Of a stretch of 64,000 nucleotides of DNA, positions 19,884 through 28,227 are shown piece after piece. Within the stretch, counting starts at the first letter, position 1. Each line of letters starts with the position of its first letter. The notes under the pieces were generated by a model. That model made no database searches and had not been told where the DNA came from. It saw only the letters and a program-made list of their open reading frames with translations. Where the stretch lies: contig NZ_CP051630.1 in the NCBI RefSeq assembly GCF_012848855.1, forward strand, positions 661,501 through 725,500, given 5' to 3'. The position numbers and the translations under genes are program-made. This DNA is from Pyruvatibacter mobilis (GTDB lineage Bacteria; Pseudomonadota; Alphaproteobacteria; CGMCC-115125).

Positions 19884-20018
19884 CCCCGGACTTGATCCGG
19901 GGCCCACTCGCTTTGGCTGTTGAGCACAGGATGCGCGGCACCCTCCGTGCCATCCCCACTTGCGCTGCGGCAAGCGGCCCCGAGAGTAGACCCTCCGGTC
20001 AAGCCGGAGGGATACGGA
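19884..20018. repeat. Composite element B-core-A, copy 1
   Basis: The left B module (CCCCGGACTTGATCCGGGG, from 19884) joins a core that starts CCCACTCGCTTTGGCTGTTG and ends GAGAGTAGA. The right A module (19991-20011) and GATACGG follow. The same core recurs at 20665-20801 and 20939-21067 and, inverted, at 48855-48984. Confidence 0.8.
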
Positions 20019-20043
20019 TGATCTTTCATCCCCCCATTTGTCA

Positions 20044-20125
20044 TTCCGCGACTTGATCGCGGAATCCAGGGCGGACCGCTCAGGCCTTGCCGTGGAACTC
20101 TGGACCCCGCGATCAAGTCGCGGGG
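20044..20125. repeat. Inverted pair of B-variant modules
   Basis: TTCCGCG-ACTTGAT-CGCGGAA (20044-20064) faces CCCCGCG-ATCAAGT-CGCGGGG (20105-20125). Both keep the ACTTGAT/ATCAAGT centre of the B module with different GC arms, which suggests compensatory change. Confidence 0.7.
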
Positions 20126-20640
20126 TGACACGGTGGGGGGAGTGAGGTGGATGGCACGCACCCACACCGAACCCTCCGCACACGGCATGGCCGTCACGGG
20201 CATAGGGGAGAGCAGGACGCGCCCGGCGCTCACGCGGCGCCGGTGGAGGCAACGAACAGATTTGGGTCGCAAGCATCAGGCGCGTCCCGCGCGGATGGCT
20301 GCCAGCGGTGGCCGGACCGGGGCGGGGCAGGCATTACCCTGCGTGTCCAACCCCGCGAACCCTGCTTCCACCCTCCACACTTTGGAACGGGCCTGGACGC
20401 GGTGGGGCCAGCTTTTTCAGGGCGTGACCGGGTTCGGGACACCACCACCCATGTAATGCGCACCCGTTACTTGCGCATCGCGGCCAAACGCGCGCACCCC
20501 ACGTTCCCAAGGGGCCGCCTCTCGCCCAACCTTCCGGGCATCCGCCCTCCCACCCAGGTCCGGCCGGCCCGGCTGCCCGTGTGGCGGGAGGTCATGGGAT
20601 GAGTATGCGGCAGGTGGCAGGGGCCGGGGAAAACTCACCC
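20126..20640. other. Non-repeat orphan block without a recognisable gene
   Basis: About 500 bp between repeat clusters. Open frames exist on both strands but show no family motif, no ribosome binding site and proline/arginine-rich composition typical of chance frames in GC-rich DNA. Notable local features are GGTGGGGCCAGCTTTTTC near 20401 and CCGGGTTCGGGACACCACC near 20430, which could pair (GGTGG with CCACC). A structured RNA or decayed gene is possible, but I cannot identify one. Confidence 0.3.
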
Positions 20641-20664
20641 TCATACCCTCTCAAACTCCCGCAG

Positions 20665-20801
20665 CCCTCCGGCTTGACCGGAGGGCCCACTCGCCTCCGC
20701 TGTTGAGCACAGGGTGCGCGGCTCCTGCCGTGCCGGTTCCGCTCATGCTGCGGCAAGGGGCACCGAGAGTAGACCCTCCGGTCAAGCCGGAGGGATACGG
20801 T
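20665..20801. repeat. Composite element A-core-A, copy 2
   Basis: This has the same core as 19884-20018 (CCCACTCGC...GGCTGTTGAGCACAGG...GAGAGTAGA), but its left module is A (CCCTCCGG-CTTGA-CCGGAGGG, 20665-20685) instead of B. The right A module is at 20774-20794 and is followed by GATACGG. Confidence 0.8.
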
Positions 20802-20857
20802 TGATTTTTGAAATGCCCCTTTGTCATTCCGTCGCTTGATCTCGGATGCCAGAGCAT

Positions 20858-20913
20858 CCCCCTCACCCGGCGCTGACGCACCGACCTCTCCCCCAGAGGG
20901 GAGAGGTGACTTT
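20858..20913. repeat. Intergenic repeat family C, copy 2
   Basis: Starts CCCCCTCACCCGGCGCTGAC and runs through CCTCTCCCCC-AGA-GGGGAGAGG to GTGACTTT. It differs from copy 1 at only a few positions. Confidence 0.75.
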
Positions 20914-20938
20914 GCTCATTCCCTTGCCTTTTCCGTCA

Positions 20939-21067
20939 CCCCGGACTTGATCCGGGGTCCACTCGCATTGGCTGTTGAGTACAGGGCAGGCGGTTCATGC
21001 TGTATCCACGCACGCTGCGGCAAGCAGCCCCGAGAGTAGACCCTCCGGTCAGGCCGGAGGGATACGG
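20939..21067. repeat. Composite element B-core-A, copy 3
   Basis: The left B module (CCCCGGACTTGATCCGGGG, from 20939) is followed by the core CCACTCGCATTGGCTGTTGA...GAGAGTAGA. A slightly diverged A module with centre TCAGG (21041-21061) and GATACGG close the element. The remaining 270 bp to the mraZ promoter is more AT-rich and contains the 12-bp palindromes GCCGTTAACGGC (21181-21192) and TTAACGCGTTAA (21277-21288). Confidence 0.8.
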
Positions 21068-21339
21068 AGGGGGGGAGGCAGGCGCAAACCCCGCACACTC
21101 CCGCCACCTCCGTCTCAAATCACCCGCACATTCCCGCCGCTTCCGCGTCAAATCACATGACAAGTGAATTGATGACTTCTGCCGTTAACGGCGGCGCGGC
21201 CCGTGTCCCGCCCGCTGTTCCCCCTTCGTTCCTTAATCTCTTTACGAAGCGTTAAACTCCCAAGGATAACAATGCCTTAACGCGTTAACTCTTTTCCGGC
21301 CAAGTGCCTGATAACGCTGAGTCAGGCAGGGTCAATTCG

Positions 21340-21368
21340 TTGACGCCCATGTGATCCCATGATATCCC
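21340..21368 (+). promoter_or_regulatory. Probable promoter of the dcw cluster
   Basis: TTGACG (21340-21345), a 17-bp spacer and a weak -10 TATCCC (21363-21368). The MraZ boxes occupy the spacer and the -10 region, so bound MraZ would block RNA polymerase. A GAGTC (GANTC, the CcrM methylation site) lies just upstream at 21319-21323. Promoter position is inferred. Confidence 0.45.
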
Positions 21369-21379
21369 ATGATGTCCCA
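21346..21379. promoter_or_regulatory. MraZ operator: four TGGG boxes with 10-bp period
   Basis: CCCA occurs at 21346, 21356, 21366 and 21376, exactly 10 bp apart (TGGG on the minus strand with six-base gaps). MraZ is known to bind tandem TGGGN repeats separated by five bases in front of its own gene, which is the same period. The array begins 150 bp upstream of the mraZ start. Confidence 0.85.
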
Positions 21380-21495
21380 AATCAGAGCTTGGGGCAGTCC
21401 GTCTTTTGGGGCCCGGCACGGGGGCGTTGGGCGGGCATGGAGAGGGGAATGCCGCCCCCATGAGGCGCGGGCGGCAGGTTCAGGGGACAGTTACG

Positions 21496-21978
21496 GTGGC
21501 GTTGTTCGTTTCGACCTATGCAAACAAGGTCGACAAGAAGGGACGGGTTTCGGTGCCTGCGACGTTTCGCAAGGCGCTGGAGGCTGAGTCCTTCAACGGC
21601 ATCTTCTGCTTTGAATCCCTCAGCAAGCCGTGCCTTCAGGGCGGCGGCCAGAGCTATATCGAGATGCTGCAGGCAGCGATCGAGCAGGAATTCGACCCCC
21701 TCACCGACGACCAGGACGATTTCGCCACCACGCTTCTGTCCGGTTCCACGCCGCTGTCCATCGACGGCGACGGGCGGGTGACCCTCACCCAGGAGCTGAT
21801 CGAGATTGGCGGCTTTTCCGACACCGTGACCTTTGTGGGCATGGGCGGGTTCTTCGAAATCTGGGAGCCCGAGGCCTTCGCCGCGCACCGCGCCCAGGCC
21901 CGTGTGCGCGCGAAGGACAAGCGCGCCCTGCTGCTGCGCCCGCGCAAGCCCGCAGCACCCGCATCAGAGGAGGGCTGA
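21496..21978 (+). CDS. mraZ: Transcriptional regulator MraZ
   Basis: A 160-residue cytoplasmic DNA-binding protein with two AbrB/SpoVT-like halves. The first contains FVSTYANKVDKKGRVSVPATFRKAL near residues 4-28 and the second STPLSIDGDGRVTLTQELIEIGGFSDTVTFVGMGGFFEIWEPEAF near 85-130. MraZ controls the dcw cluster, usually as an autorepressor. The GTG at 21496 fits the MALFxST start of alphaproteobacterial MraZ and has AGGGGACA upstream. The array of TGGG boxes at 21346-21379 is its expected operator. Two bases separate it from rsmH. Confidence 0.95.
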   Translation: MALFVSTYANKVDKKGRVSVPATFRKALEAESFNGIFCFESLSKPCLQGGGQSYIEMLQAAIEQEFDPLTDDQDDFATTLLSGSTPLSIDGDGRVTLTQELIEIGGFSDTVTFVGMGGFFEIWEPEAFAAHRAQARVRAKDKRALLLRPRKPAAPASEEG

Positions 21979-21980
21979 GC

Positions 21981-23063
21981 ATGAGCGACCACACTCCCTC
22001 CCATGACGCAGCGTCTCACGATACGGGTCCCCACATGCCCGTCATGCTGGACGAGGTGCTGGCAGCGCTCGCCCCGCGCGACGGCGGCATCTATGTCGAC
22101 GGCACCTTCGGCAATGGCGGCTACACCAACGGCATTCTGTCGTCGGCGGACACGCGGGTGATCGGCATCGACCGCGACCCGACGGCGATCGCCAACGCAC
22201 AGGACATGGCGGCGGCCCATCAGGGGCGGCTGACGCTTGTCAGCGGCTGCTTCGGCGACATGGCGGTGTTGGTGCCGCCGGTGCTTGGCTCGATGGGTGT
22301 GCCGGCAGCGGACGGCATCGCGCTTGATCTCGGGGTCTCCTCCATGCAGCTCGACCAGGCGGAGCGGGGCTTCTCCTTCCGTCTCGACGGGCCGCTCGAC
22401 ATGCGCATGGATGCAGGCGCGGGCGATACGCCGAGCGCGGCGGACGTGGTCAACACCTATGAGCCGAAGGACCTTGCGCAGATCTTCAAGGTGCTGGGCG
22501 AGGAGCGGCAGGCGCGCCGCGTGGCGCAGGCGATTGTCCGCCGCCGCGAGGATGAGCCCTTCACCCGCACGGCGGACCTTGCTGACGTGGTGGCCCAGGC
22601 CATCGGCGGCAAGCCGCAGCGCATCCACCCGGCCACCCGCGTGTTCCAGGCGCTGCGCATCTATGTGAATGACGAATTGGGTGAGCTGGCCCGCGGCCTC
22701 ATGGCGGCTGAGAAGCTGCTCGTGGAAGGTGGGCGGCTGGCAGTTGTCTCGTTCCACTCGCTCGAAGACCGGGTGGTGAAGCGGTTTCTCGCAGCCCGTT
22801 CGGGCGCGGTTGCCAACCCGTCCCGGCATCTGCCGGAAGCGGTCGCCGGGCCTGAGCCGTCCTTCCGCCTCCTGTCCCGCAAGGCGCAGGAGCCGACCGA
22901 CGCCGAGATCAGCCGTAACCCGCGGGCGCGGTCGGCAAAGCTGCGCGCGGCGGAACGGACATCGGCACCCATGCATGAGGTGGATATGAGCGAGGCGGGC
23001 CTCGCAGCGCTGGGTCTGCCGCGCATGATGGCGGGGCTTGTTGCGGAAGGGGGTGCAGCATGA
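21981..23063 (+). CDS. rsmH: 16S rRNA (cytosine-1402-N4) methyltransferase RsmH
   Basis: A 360-residue SAM-dependent methyltransferase that methylates N4 of C1402 in the ribosomal P site. HMPVMLDEVLAAL (18-30), motif I YVDGTFGNGGYTNGIL (38-53) and IGIDRDPTAI (61-70) are intact, as are DGIALDLGVSSMQLDQAERGFSF and the C-terminal VVSFHSLEDRVVKRFL. The ATG at 21981 follows the mraZ stop by two bases. An unusual His-rich N-terminus (SHDAASHDTGPH) precedes the fold. It overlaps ftsL by four bases (ATGA). Confidence 0.96.
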   Translation: MSDHTPSHDAASHDTGPHMPVMLDEVLAALAPRDGGIYVDGTFGNGGYTNGILSSADTRVIGIDRDPTAIANAQDMAAAHQGRLTLVSGCFGDMAVLVPPVLGSMGVPAADGIALDLGVSSMQLDQAERGFSFRLDGPLDMRMDAGAGDTPSAADVVNTYEPKDLAQIFKVLGEERQARRVAQAIVRRREDEPFTRTADLADVVAQAIGGKPQRIHPATRVFQALRIYVNDELGELARGLMAAEKLLVEGGRLAVVSFHSLEDRVVKRFLAARSGAVANPSRHLPEAVAGPEPSFRLLSRKAQEPTDAEISRNPRARSAKLRAAERTSAPMHEVDMSEAGLAALGLPRMMAGLVAEGGAA

Positions 23064-23425
23064 TGCGTGTGGTCAATTCAGTGGCGATTGTGGTGACCCT
23101 GGCGCTCGCCTTTGCGCTCTATCACATCAAATACGAAACCCAGGCCGAGCAGCATGACATCCGCAAGCTGACGGCCGAGCTTGCCGAAGAGCAGGACGCG
23201 ATCCAGGTACTGCGTGCCGAATGGAGCCTGCTCAACCAGCCGGAGCGGCTTGAAAAGCTTGTGGCGCGGCACACGCAGCTGCAGCCGCTTGCCCCGGCGC
23301 AGATCGTCACCATGGCGGACCTCCCCGCGCGGCCCAAGTCGCTGCCGGGGCTTGAAGCCGATCCCTCCCTCGGCGGCTATGCGGGGCTTGGCGGTCCCGG
23401 CATCGCCGGCCCGGGCATTCAATAG
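23060..23425 (+). CDS. ftsL: Cell division protein FtsL
   Basis: A 121-residue bitopic division protein. A short cytoplasmic start is followed by a transmembrane helix (about 4-22, VVNSVAIVVTLALAFALYHI). A periplasmic leucine-zipper-like coiled coil comes next (about 25-65, ETQAEQHDIRKLTAELAEEQDAIQVLRAEWSLLNQPERLEKL), then a Gly/Pro-rich tail. FtsL with FtsB and FtsQ activates FtsWI at the septum; no ftsB is in the window. Position between rsmH and ftsI is diagnostic, since the sequence itself is poorly conserved. Confidence 0.92.
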   Translation: MMRVVNSVAIVVTLALAFALYHIKYETQAEQHDIRKLTAELAEEQDAIQVLRAEWSLLNQPERLEKLVARHTQLQPLAPAQIVTMADLPARPKSLPGLEADPSLGGYAGLGGPGIAGPGIQ

Positions 23426-23434
23426 GGGGGTGCG

Positions 23435-25300
23435 GTGACGGACAGCAGCGGGCAGCTCACATCGAAGACAGGATGGATCACCATCGATCTGGATGCGCCG
23501 GAGGCATCGGGCGCTGTGGCGAAGGCGTCTGTGCGCTCTGTCGGGCGCTCCGCCGGGCGCTCTGCCGTGCGCGCCGCCGGGCGTGACGATGACGCCCATG
23601 AGGGCTTCGACGTTCTGGAGCTCGAATTCGCCGGTGTCCGTGCCCAGGCTGTTGAAAGCGGCCGCAACCGCATGGCGCTGCTGGCTGCCTGCTTCCTCGC
23701 GGCCTTTGTCATTCTCGGGTTCCGCGTTCTCGAGCTCACCGTCGCAGGCGCACCCGCGCAGCTGGCTGACGGGGCACCCGCCCATGCCGGGCCGAAAGCC
23801 GCGGTCGCTGAGACCGGTCCCGTGCACCGGGCTGCCATCACCGACCGCAATGGCGATGTGCTGGCGACCGATGTCATGGTGCCGTCGCTCTATGTCGATG
23901 CGCGCAAGGTGATCGAACCGGTCGCCACCGCCGACAAGCTACGCAGCGTGCTGCCGGAGCTTGACCGGGACGAGCTCATCGCCCGCTTCACCAATGGCCG
24001 GGCTTTCCAGTGGCTCAAGCGGCAGATCGGGCCGCGCCAGCAGGCAGCCGTTCATGCGCTGGGCCTGCCGGGCATCGGCTTCAAGCGCGAGCCCAAGCGC
24101 GTCTATCCCAAGGGCGGCTCCGCCTCCCACGTGCTGGGCTATGTGGATACGGACAATCTCGGCATTGCCGGGGTCGAGCGCGGGCTTGATGACATGATCC
24201 GGACCGCCAGCTCGGCTGAGAGCGGGCCGGTGATGCTGTCTCTCGACATGCGCGTGCAGCACGCGGTGGAGCAGGAACTGGCGCAGGCGATGGAGACCTT
24301 CTCCGCCAAGGCTGCCGCGGGCATCGTGCTGGATGTGCATACCGGCGAGATCCGCTCGCTGGTCTCGCTGCCGGATTATGACCCCAACCAGCCGATGGAT
24401 GCCGGTGATGCGGCGCGCTTCAACATGGCGACGCGCGGCGTCTACGAGATGGGTTCCACCTTCAAGGTGTTCACCGCGGCGGTGGCGCTTGATTCAGGGG
24501 CCGCTACCCTCGACAGCCGCTATGACGCGCGCGAGCCGCTGCGCGTTGCGGGCTACACCATCAATGACTACCACGCCGAGGAGCGCTGGCTGACGGTGCC
24601 GGAAGTGGTGATGCATTCCTCCAATATCGGCACCGCCAAGATGGTGCTCGATGTGGGGGTGGAGCAGCATCGCGCCTATCTCCACCGGCTCGGGCTTCTG
24701 TCGCGGCCGGAGCTTGAATTGCCTGAAGTCGCCAAGCCGCTTCTGCCGGGGCAGTGGTATGAGGTCGAGGCGATGACCATTTCCTTCGGCCATGGTCTTG
24801 CGGTGTCGCCGTTGCAGATGGCGGCGGCAGGCGCGGCGATCGCCAATGGCGGCTTCCGCGTGTCGCCGACGCTCCTGGCCCTGCGTGACCGCGAGCCGCA
24901 GCGCGAGCGGGTGCTGAAGCCTTCAACCGCCAATGCGGTGGTTGATCTGATGCGCCGGGTGGTCAATGAGGGCACGGGCGGGCAGGCTGACGTGCCGGGC
25001 TATGAAGTGGCCGGCAAGACCGGCACCGCTGAAAAGCCGGGCCGCGGCGGGTATCGCCGCGACCGGCTGTTAACCTCGTTTTTGTCGGTCTTCCCTGCGT
25101 CGGCGCCTGAATATCTGGTGCTGGTGGTGCTGGACGAACCGAAAGCCACCAAACAGACATATGGGTTTGCTACAGCCGGCTGGAATGCGGCGCCGACGAC
25201 CGGCGCTATCATCCGCCGCGTGGCGCCGATCCTCGGCGTCCGTCCCGTGCCGTCGGCACTGCCGGGACCGGCCGTCATGGAAGCAGGATTGGTGAGGTAA
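23435..25300 (+). CDS. ftsI: Septal transpeptidase FtsI (PBP3)
   Basis: A 621-residue class B penicillin-binding protein that cross-links septal peptidoglycan together with FtsW. It has a cytoplasmic tail (1-78), one membrane anchor (79-100), a dimerisation/pedestal domain and a transpeptidase domain from about 265. Catalytic motifs are S341-TFK, S395-S-N and K528-TGT. The start is GTG at 23435, with AGGGGGG upstream. The tail contains an Arg/Ser/Ala/Gly-rich stretch encoded by a 12-bp tandem repeat (23533-23580), which looks recently expanded. Confidence 0.96.
   Translation: MTDSSGQLTSKTGWITIDLDAPEASGAVAKASVRSVGRSAGRSAVRAAGRDDDAHEGFDVLELEFAGVRAQAVESGRNRMALLAACFLAAFVILGFRVLELTVAGAPAQLADGAPAHAGPKAAVAETGPVHRAAITDRNGDVLATDVMVPSLYVDARKVIEPVATADKLRSVLPELDRDELIARFTNGRAFQWLKRQIGPRQQAAVHALGLPGIGFKREPKRVYPKGGSASHVLGYVDTDNLGIAGVERGLDDMIRTASSAESGPVMLSLDMRVQHAVEQELAQAMETFSAKAAAGIVLDVHTGEIRSLVSLPDYDPNQPMDAGDAARFNMATRGVYEMGSTFKVFTAAVALDSGAATLDSRYDAREPLRVAGYTINDYHAEERWLTVPEVVMHSSNIGTAKMVLDVGVEQHRAYLHRLGLLSRPELELPEVAKPLLPGQWYEVEAMTISFGHGLAVSPLQMAAAGAAIANGGFRVSPTLLALRDREPQRERVLKPSTANAVVDLMRRVVNEGTGGQADVPGYEVAGKTGTAEKPGRGGYRRDRLLTSFLSVFPASAPEYLVLVVLDEPKATKQTYGFATAGWNAAPTTGAIIRRVAPILGVRPVPSALPGPAVMEAGLVR
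23533..23580 (+). repeat. Four 12-bp tandem repeats inside ftsI
   Basis: Units GCGCTCTGTCGG, GCGCTCCGCCGG, GCGCTCTGCCGT and GCGCGCCGCCGG follow without gaps. They encode a four-residue Arg-Ser/Ala period in the cytoplasmic tail of FtsI. The period is a multiple of three, so changes in copy number keep the frame. Confidence 0.8.
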
Positions 25301-25304
25301 GCGC

Positions 25305-26771
25305 ATGGATCTGGCACATCTCCTCGGCGCGCGCGTGACCATTCCGCAAGGTGCGGAAGGGCTGGAGATCACCGGCCTTACGGAAGACAGCCGCAAGGTG
25401 CGCGAGGGTTTCCTGTTCGCGGCCCTGCCGGGCACCCAGGCCGATGGCGCGCAGTTCATTCCCGCAGCCTGCGACAAGGGCGCGGCTGCGATCCTGTGCG
25501 CGCCGGGCACCCGTCCGCCTGCGGACCATCCGGATGTGGCGCTGATTACCGACCGCAATCCGCGCCGCCGCTTCGCACTGGCGGCCGCCAATTTCTATCA
25601 TGCTCAGCCGCAGACGGCTGTGGCCGTCACCGGCACCAACGGCAAGACATCGGTCGCGTCCTTCACCCGGCAGTTGTGGGAATTGCTGGGCACGCCCGCG
25701 GCCTCTGTCGGCACGCTGGGGGTGATGACGGCGCGGGAGACGCGCAAGCTCATCCACACGACGCCGGACCCGGTGACGCTGCACGCAGCCCTTGCTGATC
25801 TGGCGGGCGAGGGGGTGCGCGCGGTGGCGCTTGAGGCATCGAGCCACGGCCTCGCCCAGCACCGGCTTGACGGGGTGGAGCTTACGGCCGCCGCCTTTAC
25901 CAACATCACCCGCGACCACATGGATTATCACCCGACATTCGAGGATTACGCCTACGCCAAGATGCGGCTGTTCGGCGAAGTGCTGCCCCCCGGCGGCACG
26001 GCCGTCCTCAATGCTGACGCGCCCCTGTCGCGCGAAATCGCGGCGGTGTGCTGGGCGCGGGCGCAGAAGGTGATTTCGGTGGGCGAGGGCGGGGAAACCC
26101 TCAAGCTCGACGCGCTCACACCATCCGCCCACGGACAGACACTCACCGTGCTGCATGACGGCGCGCGCCACATGATCGACCTGCCGCTGGTGGGCGATTT
26201 CCAGGCGTCCAATGCGCTGGTGGCCGCGGGCCTCGTCATGGCGGCCGGGGCCGATGCGGCAGAGGTGCTGGCAGCGCTGCCGAAGCTTGAAGGGGCTGCC
26301 GGGCGGCTTGAACTGATGGGCACATCGCCCTCAGGCGCTGCGGCCTATGTGGATTATGCCCATACGCCCGACGCTTTGGAGACGGCGCTGCGGGCGCTGC
26401 GGCCGCATACGCAGGGACGCCTCGTCGTGGTGTTCGGCTGCGGCGGCGACCGGGACGCGGGCAAGCGTCCGCAGATGGGCGAGATCGCCGTGCGCCTGGC
26501 TGACGCTGCCATCGTGACCGATGACAATCCGCGCTCGGAAGACCCCGCGGCCATCCGTGCCGAGGTGATGGCCGGGGCCGTGGGCGCTGCGGAGATCGGC
26601 GACCGGGCCGAGGCCATCCGCGCGGGGCTCGAGGGCCTCGGCGCGGGCGACGTGTTGCTGGTGGCCGGCAAGGGCCATGAAACCGGCCAGATTGTGGGGG
26701 ATGAGGTCCGCCCGTTTGATGACCGCGCGCAGGTGGCTGACGCGCTGGCGGAAGCCCGGGAGGGTGCCTGA
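25305..26771 (+). CDS. murE: UDP-MurNAc-tripeptide synthetase MurE
   Basis: A 488-residue cytoplasmic Mur ligase that adds the third stem-peptide residue. The ATP loop is GTNGKTS (110-116). The substrate motif DNPR at 407-410 (within DDNPRSEDP) is specific for meso-diaminopimelate, so the organism has the usual Gram-negative DAP-type stem. HTTPDPVTLH, ASSHGLAQHRL and the carbamylated-lysine region follow the family pattern. The start lies four bases after ftsI and the stop four bases before murF. Confidence 0.97.
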   Translation: MDLAHLLGARVTIPQGAEGLEITGLTEDSRKVREGFLFAALPGTQADGAQFIPAACDKGAAAILCAPGTRPPADHPDVALITDRNPRRRFALAAANFYHAQPQTAVAVTGTNGKTSVASFTRQLWELLGTPAASVGTLGVMTARETRKLIHTTPDPVTLHAALADLAGEGVRAVALEASSHGLAQHRLDGVELTAAAFTNITRDHMDYHPTFEDYAYAKMRLFGEVLPPGGTAVLNADAPLSREIAAVCWARAQKVISVGEGGETLKLDALTPSAHGQTLTVLHDGARHMIDLPLVGDFQASNALVAAGLVMAAGADAAEVLAALPKLEGAAGRLELMGTSPSGAAAYVDYAHTPDALETALRALRPHTQGRLVVVFGCGGDRDAGKRPQMGEIAVRLADAAIVTDDNPRSEDPAAIRAEVMAGAVGAAEIGDRAEAIRAGLEGLGAGDVLLVAGKGHETGQIVGDEVRPFDDRAQVADALAEAREGA

Positions 26772-26775
26772 TCCC

Positions 26776-28227
26776 ATGACCACCACATCCATACCGCTCT
26801 GGACGGCTGAAGACGCCATCGCCGCCATGGAGGCCGAGGCCCGGGGCCACGCCGCCTGGCAGGCCCATGGCGTCTCCATTGATACCCGCACCATCGAGGC
26901 GGGGGACATCTTCTTCGCGCTTGAGGGCGATGCCAGTGACGGCCATGACTATGTGGCCCAGGCGTTCGGCAAGGGCGCGGCCTGCGCTGTGGTTTCGCGC
27001 GCCGTCGAGGGTCTTGCGGATGACGCGCCGCTTCTCATGGTGCCGGATACGTTGAAGGCGCTGGAGAAGCTGGGCATCGCCGCCCGCGCCCGCACCAGCG
27101 CGCGCATCTGTGCTGTTACAGGCTCCGTCGGCAAGACCGGTACCAAGGAAGCGCTGCGCCACATCCTGGAAGAGCAGGGCCGCACCCATGCGTCTGCGGC
27201 CTCCTACAACAACCATATCGGCGTGCCGCTGACCCTGGCGCGGATGCCGGCGGACACGGAATACGGCATCTTTGAAATCGGCATGAACCATGCCGACGAG
27301 ATCACGCCGCTGTCGAAGATGGTGCGTCCGGAAGCGGCGATCATCACCACGGTGGAAGCCGTCCATATCGAGAATTTCCGCTCCGTTGAGGAGATCGCCG
27401 ACGCCAAGGGCGAAATCTTCGAAGGCCTGCAGACAGGCGGGGTGGCGATCCTCAACCGCGACAACCCGCATTTCGAGCGGCTGAAGGCGCGGGCCGGGGC
27501 GTGCGGCGCCGGTCAGGTCATCGGCTTCGGCCGGGACGACATGGCCGATGCCCGCGTGCAGCGGATGAGCCTCAAGCCGGACGCGTCCTATGTCACCGCC
27601 ACCATCTGCGGCATGGACATCACCTACAAGCTGGGCGTGCCCGGCGAACACATCGTGATGAACTCGCTGGCGATCCTCGCTTGCGTGAAGAGCCTGGGCG
27701 CGGATCTCGCGCTGGCGGGCCTTGCGCTGGGCGAGCTCGAGCCGCCCGCCGGGCGCGGCAGCCGTCTTGAAGTGCGCCTGCCGCACGGGCGCTTTCTCAT
27801 CATCGATGAAAGCTACAACGCCAATCCCACCTCCATGCGCGCCACCCTGCAGGCGCTCGGCAATACGCCGCCGGGCCCGCGCGGCCGCCGCATCGCAGTG
27901 GTGGGCGACATGCTGGAACTCGGCACCCAGGCCAAGGCCGCCCATGCGGGTCTCGCGGAGCCGATTGCCGAGAATGACGTTGATCTCGTTTTTGCCTGCG
28001 GGCCGCTGATGGAACATCTGTGGGATGCCCTGCCGACCGACCAGCACGGGGCGTATGCGGACAATTCCGCAGACCTCGCCCCCCGCGTGGCCGACGAGGT
28101 GGAAGCGGGCGACGTCGTGATGATCAAGGGCTCGTTCGGCAGCCGCATGGCCCGGGTGCTGGAGGCGCTGAAGGCGCTCGGCCCGGCCGCGCCGCCGCGC
28201 CGGACGACTGATGAGGAGCTGGTCTGA
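26776..28227 (+). CDS. murF: UDP-MurNAc-pentapeptide synthetase MurF
   Basis: A 483-residue cytoplasmic ligase that attaches D-Ala-D-Ala to the UDP-MurNAc tripeptide. The N-terminal substrate domain has [26 protein letters not shown] (34-59), the ATP loop is GSVGKTGTK (116-124) and [12 protein letters not shown] follows. C-terminal marks are [13 protein letters not shown] and GDMLELG. The ATG at 26776 is chosen because homology begins there and it stands four bases after murE. The last base of the stop codon is the first base of mraY. Confidence 0.97.
   Translation: MTTTSIPLWTAEDAIAAMEAEARGHAAWQAHGVSIDTRTIEAGDIFFALEGDASDGHDYVAQAFGKGAACAVVSRAVEGLADDAPLLMVPDTLKALEKLGIAARARTSARICAVTGSVGKTGTKEALRHILEEQGRTHASAASYNNHIGVPLTLARMPADTEYGIFEIGMNHADEITPLSKMVRPEAAIITTVEAVHIENFRSVEEIADAKGEIFEGLQTGGVAILNRDNPHFERLKARAGACGAGQVIGFGRDDMADARVQRMSLKPDASYVTATICGMDITYKLGVPGEHIVMNSLAILACVKSLGADLALAGLALGELEPPAGRGSRLEVRLPHGRFLIIDESYNANPTSMRATLQALGNTPPGPRGRRIAVVGDMLELGTQAKAAHAGLAEPIAENDVDLVFACGPLMEHLWDALPTDQHGAYADNSADLAPRVADEVEAGDVVMIKGSFGSRMARVLEALKALGPAAPPRRTTDEELV

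Noticed and set aside
20401-20450. tRNA- or tmRNA-like T-arm (GGGTTCGGGAC)
   Set aside because: No acceptor stem, anticodon arm or proteolysis tag could be found around it; the similarity is too short.
21241-21290. CtrA box (TTAA-N7-TTAA) upstream of mraZ
   Set aside because: Several TTAA tetramers occur, but none of the pairs has the seven-base spacing.
26236-28047. A 603-codon open frame on minus opposite murE and murF
   Set aside because: It is antisense to two intact Mur ligases, has Arg/His/Pro-rich composition and no family motif. Long chance frames are expected opposite GC-rich genes.
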